Shown here one piece after another: positions 34,554-43,121 of a stretch of DNA of 64,000 nucleotides. Below the pieces are notes generated by a model, which was given only the letters and a program-made list of their open reading frames with translations, did no database searches and was not told where the DNA came from. Numbering within the stretch: the first letter of the stretch is position 1; each line of letters opens with the position of its first letter. The stretch is taken from assembly GCA_012970285.1 (NCBI GenBank), contig JIBW01000002.1, forward strand, positions 186,001 through 250,000. Reading direction: 5' to 3'. The position numbers and the translations under genes were made by a program. Source of the DNA: Bacillaceae bacterium JMAK1. GTDB taxonomy: Bacteria > Bacillota > Bacilli > Bacillales > Marinococcaceae.

Positions 34554-34715
34554 ATGAAAGTATTTAAAGCAATACTGCCTGTTGGAATTGTCGCAGTCAT
34601 TGTGTTTAGTTTGTACGAACTTCAGTACGAAGACACGTTATCAGGAAAAGAGAAAGAAGCGATTGAGTACCACACGAACGACGAAATGGAACCACTTGTT
34701 GATTCTCATCACTAA
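34554..34715 (+). CDS. pgsE: Small poly-gamma-glutamate system protein PgsE (CapE)
   Basis: The 53-residue protein begins MKVFKAILPVGIVAVIVFS, one membrane helix, followed by an acidic and polar tail ending in His-His. Size, membrane helix and place after pgsBCA and ggt match PgsE/CapE (about 47-55 residues), a small subunit that stimulates gamma-PGA synthesis. It lies 33 bases after ggt with a GGAGAGAGGAACG site. A terminator follows directly. Confidence 0.78.
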   Translation: MKVFKAILPVGIVAVIVFSLYELQYEDTLSGKEKEAIEYHTNDEMEPLVDSHH

Positions 34716-34726
34716 TAATGGTCAAG

Positions 34727-34759
34727 CTGCCCAATCATACAATGGTTGGGCAGTTTTTT
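34727..34759 (+). terminator. Terminator of the pgs operon
   Basis: CTGCCCAA (34727-34734) pairs with TTGGGCAG (34746-34753), followed by six T. Confidence 0.88.
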
Positions 34760-34889
34760 GGGGAAACGGTGCATGGAGTCATACGTCGTTTCTTGATAAA
34801 TTTGTTACAATCTAAAAAGACATGCGTAAAAAAGCATGTTCTGATATACAATAATAGAAGAAAGCTATTTAGAAAAAGGGGGAAAAAGG

Positions 34890-35609
34890 ATGGATGAAGT
34901 ATCGCTCGGCGCAGCATTTTTAGCCGGGATGGTAACTTTTTTCTCTCCATGTGTCTTCCCACTTGTACCGGCATACCTCGCTCAATTGACAGGTAGTGAT
35001 GTACAAGGTGGTGCGATCAATGCGAACAGAGGCATCATTCTATCGCGTAGCCTAGGGTTTATTACTGGTTTTACGATTATTTTCGTTTTACTTGGAGTAT
35101 CAGCTACTGCGATCGGAACTTGGTTTGCGATGTATGGAACGTTGATTGAACGCATAGGTGGTATTGTTATCATTCTTTTTGGATTACAAATGTCAGGTCT
35201 TATTTCGTTACGATCTTTACTTACAGAGAGAAAAGTGATCAAGCGTAAGCCGAAGAAAGTATCAAGCTTCTCTGGTTCTGTCGGTTACGGTCTTGTTTTT
35301 GCTGCAGGTTGGACGCCTTGTATTGGATTAATTCTCGGTTCAATTCTTTATATGGCAAGTCGTGAAGAAACGATGTTCAGTGGCGTTGGTCTTTTATTAA
35401 TCTATTCTATTGGACTAGGAATTCCATTTCTACTCGTTGCACTACTATTCTCTCAATCGTTGAATAAATTGAGTGTTATCAATCGTTACTTACCGCTCAT
35501 TCAAAAAGCGAGCGGCGTCATTATGATTCTTCTTGGTATTGCATTGTTTACGGGATTATTCTCAACGATTTCAGCATACTTTGGGAACTTCGTACCAAGC
35601 TGGTTATAA
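34890..35609 (+). CDS. ccdA: Cytochrome c biogenesis / thiol-reducing membrane protein CcdA
   Basis: CcdA moves reducing power across the membrane to extracytoplasmic thiol oxidoreductases such as ResA. The 239-residue protein has six membrane segments, with the two redox cysteines in FFSPCVFPLVP and GWTPCIGLILG. B. subtilis CcdA has 235 residues. RBS AAAAAGGGGG precedes ATG 34890. A ResA-like gene, its likely partner, lies at 51.1 kb. Confidence 0.93.
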   Translation: MDEVSLGAAFLAGMVTFFSPCVFPLVPAYLAQLTGSDVQGGAINANRGIILSRSLGFITGFTIIFVLLGVSATAIGTWFAMYGTLIERIGGIVIILFGLQMSGLISLRSLLTERKVIKRKPKKVSSFSGSVGYGLVFAAGWTPCIGLILGSILYMASREETMFSGVGLLLIYSIGLGIPFLLVALLFSQSLNKLSVINRYLPLIQKASGVIMILLGIALFTGLFSTISAYFGNFVPSWL

Positions 35610-35612
35610 TTT

Positions 35613-35660
35613 AAAAAATACGCACGAAGAGAGCCTATGCTCTCTTCGTGCGTATTTTTT
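35613..35660. terminator. Long bidirectional terminator
   Basis: Perfect 21-bp arms at 35613-35633 and 35640-35660 (core TACGCACGAAGAGAG and CTCTCTTCGTGCGTA) around a 6-base loop, with A and T runs at either end, serving the convergent ccdA and photolyase genes. Confidence 0.92.
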
Positions 35661-35672
35661 TGGGGAATTTCT

Positions 35673-37109
35673 TCACGACTGAATCTCTTTATAACGCTCT
35701 AGTGTTTTTTGGCGCATCACTTGGTGAGAAACAATCGGTTCAGGGTAATCTCTTCCGATGATACACTTAGCGTCATCTTGTTCTGATTCCGACATTTTAC
35801 TAGGTTCGTGAATACATGACAGTGGAACTTTGTTTAATTCAGGTAAATATGATGTCAAAAATGTACCATCTGGATCGAACCGTTCAGATTGTCTCGTCGG
35901 ATTGAAGATCCGAAAGTATGGAACAGCATCAGTGCCTGTAGAAGCAGCCCATTGCCAACCGCCAATGTTTGAAGCAGGATCATAGTCAATTAAATGATCT
36001 TGAAAATAACGCTCACCGAGCCGCCAATCGAGTTGAAGGTCTTTCGTAAGAAATGAAGCGACAATCATACGAAGTCGATTGTGCATCCATCCTGTTTCAT
36101 TGAGTTGTCTCATTGCTGCATCAACGATCGGAAATCCTGTCGTACCATGCTTCCAATGATGAAAGTGTTCTTCATCGTATGACCATTGTAGTTGTTGATA
36201 TTTTGAGATGATTTCTTCGTCTTTGCTCATTGGATAATGGTAATAAATCATATTGTAAAAATCACGCCACGCGAGCTCTTGAATGAAGGTATTCGCGCCT
36301 TCATCGTTGCCAGATTCATCAATATGCTCTTGTACAGCCGCATAAACAGTCCGAGGAGAGATCGCACCTGTACGTAAATACGCTGAAAGCCGGCTTGTCC
36401 CATCGAAGTCAGGACGATCACGATCGCTTTTATATCGGTTTAATAGACCGTTCGTAATGAAAGCTTGAAGTTGTTCTAATGCTCGTTCACTACCAGCCAT
36501 CTGTTTCCATCTTCCCGTTTTCTGTTGCATTAAGGTACCGAACTGCTTTTGGCCTTCGGCAAAGTCGTCCATACGTTTCTGAGCAACAACACGTAATTGA
36601 TCTAAATCAATCTGATAAGGCCGCTCTTTGGCACGGTTTATCCATTGTTTATAATAAGGGGTAAACATTTGATAATGACTTTGGTCTTTTTTTACAATCT
36701 CATGAGCGCCGTGTAGATGATTGTCAGTATAAGCGTAGTAACGAATGTTCTGCTTTTTAGCTACCTGTTGGACGGTTTGATCCCTATCTCTAGCAAAAGG
36801 CGTATCATCGATATTTACATGAATCGCTGTACAATCATCAACCGTAGATAAAAGAGATTGAAAAGCACCTTCGACTGGGCCTGTAATAAAATGCATGAAC
36901 ACACCTTGTTGCTCTAAATTCTGAACGTGATCATACAAAGCTTCATAATAGTAATCATGCCTTTTCGTGAACGAATCGTTAAGATCTGGATGGATATGGT
37001 AAAGTAAAAGGAGCTTGTCATGCTCTCCTAGGTGTTCTAAAGCATAATGTAGCGCTTTATTATCATGTATTCTTAAATCTCTACGAAACCAAACAATGTG
37101 TGTTCCCAA
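35673..37109 (-). CDS. phr: Deoxyribodipyrimidine photolyase
   Basis: Photolyase uses blue light, FAD and an antenna pigment to split UV-induced pyrimidine dimers. The 478-residue protein has an N-terminal antenna domain (IVWFRRDLRIHDNKAL) and a C-terminal FAD domain: GTSRLSAYLRTGAISPR, ELAWRDFYNMI, GFPIVDAAMRQL, TGWMHNRLRMIVASFL and the last segment around ASTGTDAVPYFRIFNP, all class I CPD photolyase features. RBS AAAGGATGG lies before the ATG. A DASH cryptochrome is less likely given the length. Confidence 0.92.
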   Translation of the reverse strand: MGTHIVWFRRDLRIHDNKALHYALEHLGEHDKLLLLYHIHPDLNDSFTKRHDYYYEALYDHVQNLEQQGVFMHFITGPVEGAFQSLLSTVDDCTAIHVNIDDTPFARDRDQTVQQVAKKQNIRYYAYTDNHLHGAHEIVKKDQSHYQMFTPYYKQWINRAKERPYQIDLDQLRVVAQKRMDDFAEGQKQFGTLMQQKTGRWKQMAGSERALEQLQAFITNGLLNRYKSDRDRPDFDGTSRLSAYLRTGAISPRTVYAAVQEHIDESGNDEGANTFIQELAWRDFYNMIYYHYPMSKDEEIISKYQQLQWSYDEEHFHHWKHGTTGFPIVDAAMRQLNETGWMHNRLRMIVASFLTKDLQLDWRLGERYFQDHLIDYDPASNIGGWQWAASTGTDAVPYFRIFNPTRQSERFDPDGTFLTSYLPELNKVPLSCIHEPSKMSESEQDDAKCIIGRDYPEPIVSHQVMRQKTLERYKEIQS

Positions 37110-37180
37110 TCACAACCATCCTTTCTCATGAACTATTTACCCGAATTCCATAACGAACAATCGTAGAAAGTAGGTGCAAT

Positions 37181-37822
37181 GTGAATAATCAAATAGAAGA
37201 AACAAATCACTATGTACAATCGTTGTTGTTGAATGAACGTACGGGGCATGATTGGTATCACATCGAGCGTGTCACAAAACTTGCAACCTATATCGCTGAA
37301 CGTGAAGGGGCGGATTTATTTATCGTTAAGATGGCAGCTCTTCTTCATGATCTAGCTGATGATAAAGTCGCTTATGATGAAGAAACTGGGCTAAAGCAAG
37401 TCGTTGATTGGCTCACATCGCAGAACGTTTCAGCTGATGAACAACAAAAGATCCTTTCGATTATTACCACGATCTCATTTAAAGGTGGCAACGGGTCACC
37501 TGTCGAGTCTTTAGAAGCAAAAGTCGTGCAAGACGCGGACCGTCTAGATGCTTTAGGTGCCATTGGCATCGCAAGAACGTTTGTGTATGCAGGTGCAAAA
37601 GGAGATCCGATGTATGATCCGACCATTGACGTTCGAGATGAAATGACAAAAGAAGAATATCGTCACGGAAAGTCATCAGCGATCCATCATTTTTATGAGA
37701 AACTATTAAAACTGCGAGGACGAATGAACACAAAAACGGGTAAACAATTAGCAGAAGAGCGTCATGCACAGCTCGAGCAATTTTTAGAAACGTTTTTTCA
37801 AGAATGGAATGTGAAATTCTAG
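37181..37822 (+). CDS. HD-domain hydrolase, YpgQ-like
   Basis: The 213-residue protein has HD-domain metal ligands: [11 protein letters not shown] (first His), LLHDLADDK (HD pair) and [13 protein letters not shown] (Asp). B. subtilis YpgQ, a manganese-dependent (d)NTP pyrophosphohydrolase, shares the [12 protein letters not shown] segment and size. GTG 37181 follows AGTAGGTG. The aminotransferase gene follows after 83 bases. YpgQ orthology is likely but not proven. Confidence 0.82.
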   Translation: MNNQIEETNHYVQSLLLNERTGHDWYHIERVTKLATYIAEREGADLFIVKMAALLHDLADDKVAYDEETGLKQVVDWLTSQNVSADEQQKILSIITTISFKGGNGSPVESLEAKVVQDADRLDALGAIGIARTFVYAGAKGDPMYDPTIDVRDEMTKEEYRHGKSSAIHHFYEKLLKLRGRMNTKTGKQLAEERHAQLEQFLETFFQEWNVKF

Positions 37823-37905
37823 TAGGAAAATCAACGTTTGACCTGACTTTATTGTGGGATTGTTTTACAATAGAACTATACTTATATACAAAGGAGATAA
37901 TACTT

Positions 37906-39186
37906 TTGACACAGTTACAAGCTTTGTCCAAAGAAGAGTTACAGTCACGATTTGAAGAACTGACGAAACAATATGAACGCTATCAAAGCGAGAACTTAAA
38001 CTTAAACATGTCAAGGGGTAAGCCCGCTCCAGAGCAGTTGGATCTATCGATGGAAATGCTGGATTTATTTGATCAACATTCAACATTACATGCAGAAAAT
38101 GGAATTGACCTTCGTAACTACGGTGGACTGGATGGAATTCCAGAAGCAAAACAGTTTTTTGCGCAAATGTTAGAGGTTGATTCAAAGGAAGTTATTATTG
38201 GTGGTAACTCTAGCCTAACATTGATGCATGACACGATTTCTCGTGCGATGTTCCATGGCGTTGCTGACGGAAAACGACCTTGGAAAGACGAAGCGAAGGT
38301 TAAATTTCTCGCACCAAGCCCAGGGTATGATCGTCACTTTGCAATTTGTGAACACTTTGGTATTGAACTGATTGTCGTAGAGATGCTAGAAGATGGTCCG
38401 AACATGGAAGAAGTGGAAGCACTCGTACGTGAGGATGAATCAATTAAAGGCATCTGGTGTGTCCCTAAATATAGCAACCCGAGCGGCGCCATTTATTCTG
38501 ATGAAGTCGTCGAACGCTTAGCGAAAATGGAAACGAAGGCAGACGATTTTCGTATTTTTTGGGATGATGCGTATACCGTTCACCATCTAACTGATGAAAA
38601 AGTTGAAGTGAAGAACGTACTAGAAACGGCCAAAGCTTATGACAATAGCAACCGTCCTTATATTTTTGCTTCAACATCAAAGGTGACGTTCCCCGGCTCT
38701 GGTGTTGCTGCATTTGCGGCTAGTGAAGAGAACGTTGCAGATGCAAAAAAACATATGAGTGTACAGACGATTGGCTATGATAAGATTAACCAACTTCGAC
38801 ACGTGCATTTTTTCACAGATGTCATTTCATTAGAAGAACATATGAAAAAACATGCAGCGATTATTAAGCCGAAATTTGATCTCGTTTACAATACGTTTCG
38901 TGAACAACTAGGAAACAAAGGAATAGCGTCTTGGTCAGAACCTAAAGGTGGCTACTTTATTAGTCTTGATACGCCAGCAGGTACTGCGACAGACATCGTT
39001 CAGATGGCAAAAGAAGCAGGGGTAACGTTAACAGGTGCGGGGGCTACGTTCCCTTATGGAAAAGATCCAGAAGACAAGAACATTCGCATCGCTCCAACGT
39101 TCCCGACGCTAGATGAACTAGAGAAGGCGCTTGACGTTCTTTGTACATGTATTGAATTAAAGAGCATCGAAAAATTACAATCATAA
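37906..39186 (+). CDS. PLP-dependent aminotransferase (aspartate aminotransferase-like, Aminotran_MocR group)
   Basis: This is a fold-type I PLP enzyme. The 426-residue protein has NLNMSRGKPAPEQLDL at the start, PKYSNPSGAIYSDE, the cofactor-contact WDDAYTVHHL and the PLP lysine in FASTSKVTFPGSG. These segments place it with the single-domain aspartate/alanine aminotransferases rather than GntR-fused MocR regulators (no DNA-binding domain). TTG 37906 is chosen because AAAGGAGAT lies 9-10 bases upstream; the longer frame runs into ypgQ. Amino donor and acceptor are not determined. Confidence 0.85.
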   Translation: MTQLQALSKEELQSRFEELTKQYERYQSENLNLNMSRGKPAPEQLDLSMEMLDLFDQHSTLHAENGIDLRNYGGLDGIPEAKQFFAQMLEVDSKEVIIGGNSSLTLMHDTISRAMFHGVADGKRPWKDEAKVKFLAPSPGYDRHFAICEHFGIELIVVEMLEDGPNMEEVEALVREDESIKGIWCVPKYSNPSGAIYSDEVVERLAKMETKADDFRIFWDDAYTVHHLTDEKVEVKNVLETAKAYDNSNRPYIFASTSKVTFPGSGVAAFAASEENVADAKKHMSVQTIGYDKINQLRHVHFFTDVISLEEHMKKHAAIIKPKFDLVYNTFREQLGNKGIASWSEPKGGYFISLDTPAGTATDIVQMAKEAGVTLTGAGATFPYGKDPEDKNIRIAPTFPTLDELEKALDVLCTCIELKSIEKLQS

Positions 39187-39192
39187 CCGTGG

Positions 39193-39227
39193 ATCGCTCG
39201 GAAGATACCTTCTGAGCGATTTTTTTG
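39193..39227 (+). terminator. Terminator of the aminotransferase gene
   Basis: ATCGCTC-G-GAAG (39193-39204) pairs with CTTC-T-GAGCGAT (39209-39220), followed by seven T. Confidence 0.85.
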
Positions 39228-39355
39228 TGTTAGAACAGATGAAAATCGTCTAGATCAATCGGGTAGAATATAACATTTTTAAAACGAGATTTTCATAATA
39301 TGTGATAAAAAGAGACTGTGAATTCATATAAAGCCTGTGGGAATAAGGTTTCTAA

Positions 39356-39395
39356 AATCAGAAATCGTAAATCTGATTGTTAAAAGATCTAACAA
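39356..39395 (+). repeat. Two tandem short inverted repeats in the upstream region of the amino acid ABC operon
   Basis: AATCAGA/TCTGATT (39356-39362, 39372-39378) and TTGTTA/TAACAA (39377-39382, 39390-39395) follow each other within the 327-base AT-rich gap. No riboswitch or T-box is recognised there. They may be operator half-sites or small hairpins. Confidence 0.35.
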
Positions 39396-39513
39396 GTGTT
39401 ACGTCAAAATTCAGAATCAAGTAAAGATTTCTTTATTTTTTCTCACTTTGTGGTACACTAAAGTGGATTTTCCTATTACTATATTCGGTATATTCTGTTA
39501 AGGGGGAGTAAAG

Positions 39514-40434
39514 ATGAAGAAGAATCTATTGTTAACAGGTGTGCTTGGAGCTTCAATGCTAGCACTCGCAGCATGTGGAGATGACGAGGCAGGTACAGAA
39601 GAAGAACCTGCAGAAGAGCCAGCGGCAGATGTAGAAGACGAAGATGATGAAGCTGACGCTGAAGCGGACGACACAGATGCAGATGATGATGCAGAAGCTG
39701 CAGCTGGAGACGGGGACGAAGTCTATGCAGATGTAGCTGGAGAAACGTATACCATTGCTACAGACAATGCATTCGTTCCATTTGCTTTCATGGATTTAGA
39801 ATCAGATGAAATGAGTGGCTTTGATATTGAACTTATGACAGCACTAGCTGAAGAAATTGGTTTTACGCCTAATTTCCAAGCGATGGAATTCTCTGGAGCA
39901 CTTGCAGGTATTCAGTCAGGTTCTTATGACGCTGCGATTAATGCTATGTCCATTACAGAGGAACGTAAAGATACAATCGATTTCTCAGATCCATACTACT
40001 TAGATGCAGGGATTATTTTCGCAGTCCATGAATCTAATACAGATGAGTGGGGTTCATTTGAAGACTTAGATGTTGAAGGGGTAACGATTTCAACAGTTCA
40101 AGGAACCACTTCTCATGAATTTTTAGATGAGAATCTTGAAAACGCAACGGTTCAAACGTATCCAGAGATTGCTGATGCGTATATGAACGTTATTCAAGGT
40201 CATAACGATGCTGTACTTTATGACGAGCCAAACGTGGCGTACACGATTGAGCAAGCTCAAGACCAACTCGTCATGATTGGTGATACACTTCTTGCTGATG
40301 ATTATGGTATTGGACTACCACAAGGCCACGATCTACTCGAGCCATTAAACCATGCACTAGAAGTTCTACAAGAGAATGGCACGTATGATGATTTATACGA
40401 AGAGTACTTCGGTGAGCGTCCTTTTGGAACATAA
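39514..40434 (+). CDS. Polar amino acid ABC transporter substrate-binding lipoprotein
   Basis: The 306-residue lipoprotein has lipobox LAAC, an extremely acidic spacer of about 50 residues made nearly only of Asp, Glu, Ala, Thr and Gly, then a type II periplasmic-binding domain: YTIATDNAFVPFAF, MSGFDIELMTALAEEIGF, AAINAMSITEERKD, and the C-terminal DLYEEYFGE. The fold fits Gln/Arg/His/cystine-type transporters. RBS AAGGGGGAG is present. The matching permease and ATPase follow, separated by a hairpin. The substrate is not decided; Gln is suggested by similarity to GlnH. Confidence 0.9.
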   Translation: MKKNLLLTGVLGASMLALAACGDDEAGTEEEPAEEPAADVEDEDDEADAEADDTDADDDAEAAAGDGDEVYADVAGETYTIATDNAFVPFAFMDLESDEMSGFDIELMTALAEEIGFTPNFQAMEFSGALAGIQSGSYDAAINAMSITEERKDTIDFSDPYYLDAGIIFAVHESNTDEWGSFEDLDVEGVTISTVQGTTSHEFLDENLENATVQTYPEIADAYMNVIQGHNDAVLYDEPNVAYTIEQAQDQLVMIGDTLLADDYGIGLPQGHDLLEPLNHALEVLQENGTYDDLYEEYFGERPFGT

Positions 40435-40448
40435 TAACTAAAAAGTTT

Positions 40449-40502
40449 AGGCACTGCTCACGCGGTTTACTATGGCGTGAGCAGTTTTATTACATAGTGC
40501 CT
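40449..40502 (+). terminator. Nested hairpin between the binding-protein gene and the permease gene
   Basis: CTGCTCACGC (40454-40463) pairs with GCGTGAGCAG (40475-40484), followed by TTTTATT. An outer pair AGGCACT (40449-40455) and AGTGCCT (40496-40502) encloses it. It can act as a partial terminator that yields more binding protein than permease. Confidence 0.7.
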
Positions 40503-40516
40503 GAGAGGAGATTGTC

Positions 40517-41173
40517 ATGGTTATTAATCCACAAGCATTTATAGACGTAATTCCTTTCTTAATTGACGGTCTATGGATTACGTTGTATATTACCATTTTT
40601 GGTGTTGCCATTGGTTGTGTAATTGGTACACTATTCGGCTTAATGAGCATCAGCCGTTTTAGAGTGGTTAGATTTATCGCAGTAACATATGTAGAGATCG
40701 TTCGTGGTACTCCGTTGCTTGCGCAAATCTTTTTTATTCATCTTGGTATTCCGGCTCTTATTGGACATACATTTGATCCGTACATTACCGGTGTAGCGAT
40801 CATCGGGATTAACTCGGGTGCATACATTGCAGAGATCGTGCGTGGTGGAGTGAACTCGATTGATAAAGGTCAGATGGAAGCAGGTCGATCACTTGGACTA
40901 AATTCAAGACAGACGATGCGCTATATCATTTGGCCACAAGCGTTAAAAGTCATGATTCCGCCTTTTGGAAATCAATTTGTTATCAGTTTAAAAGATACAT
41001 CACTATTATCTTCCATTGCGGTAGCAGAGCTTATGTATTCAGGTCGACAATATATGACCATTACGTTTTCGGCGTTTGAGACGATGTTCATGGTCTGTAT
41101 TTTCTATCTAATTATTACAATTCCAGCATCACTCTTGCTACGGTATCTTGAACGGAGGATTGATAAATCATGA
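40517..41173 (+). CDS. Polar amino acid ABC transporter permease (GlnP-like)
   Basis: The 218-residue HisM/GlnP-type permease has about five membrane segments, the [15 protein letters not shown] segment and the EAA loop [24 protein letters not shown] that contacts the ATPase. RBS GAGAGGAG precedes the ATG. The end overlaps the ATPase gene by four bases (ATGA). The same polypeptide would form a homodimer with the neighbouring ATPase. Confidence 0.9.
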   Translation: MVINPQAFIDVIPFLIDGLWITLYITIFGVAIGCVIGTLFGLMSISRFRVVRFIAVTYVEIVRGTPLLAQIFFIHLGIPALIGHTFDPYITGVAIIGINSGAYIAEIVRGGVNSIDKGQMEAGRSLGLNSRQTMRYIIWPQALKVMIPPFGNQFVISLKDTSLLSSIAVAELMYSGRQYMTITFSAFETMFMVCIFYLIITIPASLLLRYLERRIDKS

Positions 41174-41892
41174 TTAAAGTCAATGAGCTACATAAGAGCT
41201 TCGGCGATAATCAAGTGTTAAAAGGAATTACGACGGAAATTGGGGCCCAGGAAGTAGTTTGTGTCATCGGTCCATCAGGTTCAGGGAAGAGTACGTTTTT
41301 ACGGTGCCTCAATCGATTAGAAGACATTACTTCAGGTGAAGTCATTATTGACGGAACAAACATTGCGGATAAAAGTGTGAATATTAATCGATATCGTCAA
41401 GACGTAGGGATGGTGTTCCAGCACTTTAACTTGTTCCCCCATAAATCCGTTTTGGAGAATATTACGCTTGCCCCGAAAAAGCTAGGAAAAGGGCAAAAGG
41501 CAGAATTAAACGAGAAAGCGATGCAATTGCTTGACAAAGTAGGGCTAAGGGAAAAAGCGAATGCGTACCCGTCGAGTCTTTCAGGTGGTCAGAAACAACG
41601 GGTTGCGATTGCAAGAGCGCTTGCTATGAACCCGAAGATCATGTTGTTTGATGAACCTACGTCTGCACTAGACCCAGAACTTGTTGGTGACGTGCTTGCT
41701 GTTATGAAAGATCTTGCAAATGAAGGGATGACAATGGTCGTCGTCACCCATGAGATGGGATTTGCAAAAGAAGTTGGCGATCGTGTATTTTTCATGGACG
41801 AAGGGCTTGTTTTGGAAGAAGGAACACCAGAAGAGGTGTTCACACACACGAAACATGAACGAACTCAAGCGTTTCTTAGTAAAATCCTATAA
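41170..41892 (+). CDS. Polar amino acid ABC transporter ATPase (GlnQ-like)
   Basis: The 240-residue ATPase has Walker [11 protein letters not shown]-loop [17 protein letters not shown], signature LSGGQKQR, Walker [15 protein letters not shown] and H-loop [10 protein letters not shown], the standard pattern of GlnQ/HisP proteins. It starts inside the permease stop codon. A bidirectional terminator follows. Confidence 0.92.
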   Translation: MIKVNELHKSFGDNQVLKGITTEIGAQEVVCVIGPSGSGKSTFLRCLNRLEDITSGEVIIDGTNIADKSVNINRYRQDVGMVFQHFNLFPHKSVLENITLAPKKLGKGQKAELNEKAMQLLDKVGLREKANAYPSSLSGGQKQRVAIARALAMNPKIMLFDEPTSALDPELVGDVLAVMKDLANEGMTMVVVTHEMGFAKEVGDRVFFMDEGLVLEEGTPEEVFTHTKHERTQAFLSKIL

Positions 41893-41910
41893 TGCATCTC
41901 TAATACAATG

Positions 41911-41943
41911 AAACCCAGAAGCACTATCGCTTCTGGGTTTTCG
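41911..41943. terminator. Bidirectional terminator
   Basis: AAACCCAGAAGC (41911-41922) and GCTTCTGGGTTT (41929-41940) form a perfect 12-bp stem between convergent genes. Confidence 0.9.
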
Positions 41944-41944
41944 T

Positions 41945-43105
41945 TTAGCGGTTAGCAATCTCTCGAAACAGCGCAATTGTTTCCATTTCGTTCTTTTCAA
42001 AGTTTGGATCCACACTCGTTTTAACGATAATCGTATTTGTCTTCGGATGAACATAAAGAAATTGTCCCCACACGCCGAGTGCCAAATAGTCTTCGTTCTC
42101 TTTGTACGGAACCCACCATTGATATTGATAACCGAGGTTTTTTTGTTTTCGAAGTGAACGATTGGCATCAATCGTTGTAGAATCGTTTACCCAATCGTTT
42201 GGCACAATGGATTCACCTTCCCAGTTGCCTTTATTTAAATATAATCGTCCAAACTTTGCATAATCCATTAACGTGCCATTAAAGCCACAAAACGCATAGT
42301 CATTTCCATGGCGGTCACCGTTCCAAAATGCATCCCCCGTCGTTCCGATCTTCTTCCATATCTTTTCTTCAAAGTACTTGGACGGTTGCAGCCCAGTGAC
42401 GCTTTTAATTAGCATCCCGAGTGCTTGAGTGTCCATACTTACATACTTGTACAGTTTCCCTGACGTTCGTTCGGAAGTTAATTTTGACATGTAGTGATCC
42501 ATGCTTTGATTTAGAGCAAGTGTTTGTTGAAACACGCGTTTAATATCAGAGGTTGGGCTACTATAGTCTTCATTAAATCGAACGCCAGAACCCATGAATA
42601 AAATATGTTCAATCGGAACATTGTCATAACCGCTATGACGGAGTTGTGGCACATAATCTGTAATTGGATCTTGGATACTTTTAATGAGACCTTCTTCTAA
42701 TGCAATGCCGATGAGTGAAGAGATCATTGATTTTGCGATTGACCAAGAAGTAAAGGTTGAAGAAGATGTACTTCCGTGACGATATGCTTCATAACGAATC
42801 GTATCATTTTGAATGACAACCAGACCTGTCGTAGTCGTTTGTTCCAAAAATGAATCCAAATCTTTTGTTTTACCTTTATACGTGTAAGTGATTGGTCTCG
42901 TAATCTCATCACGGTCAAAGTAGAAAGGCTTTGTCGAAGGTGTTAGTGTTCGACTTGGCATGACGTCATTCATATGTTGAAAACGATGAATACGTTTTTT
43001 AGGGTGAAAAAGAGTGAGTGCCTCGTAGTTTTGAATGAGTTTATATCCAACCACACTTGTCGCGAGTAACGATCCAAAAAGTGCGATTTTATTAATTCGT
43101 TTCAT
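41945..43105 (-). CDS. Membrane-anchored serine hydrolase (class C beta-lactamase / esterase fold)
   Basis: The 386-residue protein has an N-terminal membrane anchor (KIALFGSLLATSVVGYKLI), then a beta-lactamase-type serine hydrolase: SxxK in SWSIAKSMISSLIG (nucleophile Ser and Lys), a Tyr-containing region (KYVSMDTQALGML) and GYQYQWWVP. Members include esterases, 6-aminohexanoate-dimer hydrolases and D-aminopeptidases; the substrate is not known. It follows a deacetylase lipoprotein gene by 16 bases, hinting at an envelope role. Confidence 0.82.
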   Translation of the reverse strand: MKRINKIALFGSLLATSVVGYKLIQNYEALTLFHPKKRIHRFQHMNDVMPSRTLTPSTKPFYFDRDEITRPITYTYKGKTKDLDSFLEQTTTTGLVVIQNDTIRYEAYRHGSTSSSTFTSWSIAKSMISSLIGIALEEGLIKSIQDPITDYVPQLRHSGYDNVPIEHILFMGSGVRFNEDYSSPTSDIKRVFQQTLALNQSMDHYMSKLTSERTSGKLYKYVSMDTQALGMLIKSVTGLQPSKYFEEKIWKKIGTTGDAFWNGDRHGNDYAFCGFNGTLMDYAKFGRLYLNKGNWEGESIVPNDWVNDSTTIDANRSLRKQKNLGYQYQWWVPYKENEDYLALGVWGQFLYVHPKTNTIIVKTSVDPNFEKNEMETIALFREIANR

Positions 43106-43121
43106 AATTAACTCCTTTTAG

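Noticed and set aside
39187-39513. Possible T-box or riboswitch before the amino acid ABC operon
   Set aside because: No T-box sequence (TGGNACCGCG type) or other known riboswitch consensus was found in the 327 bases.
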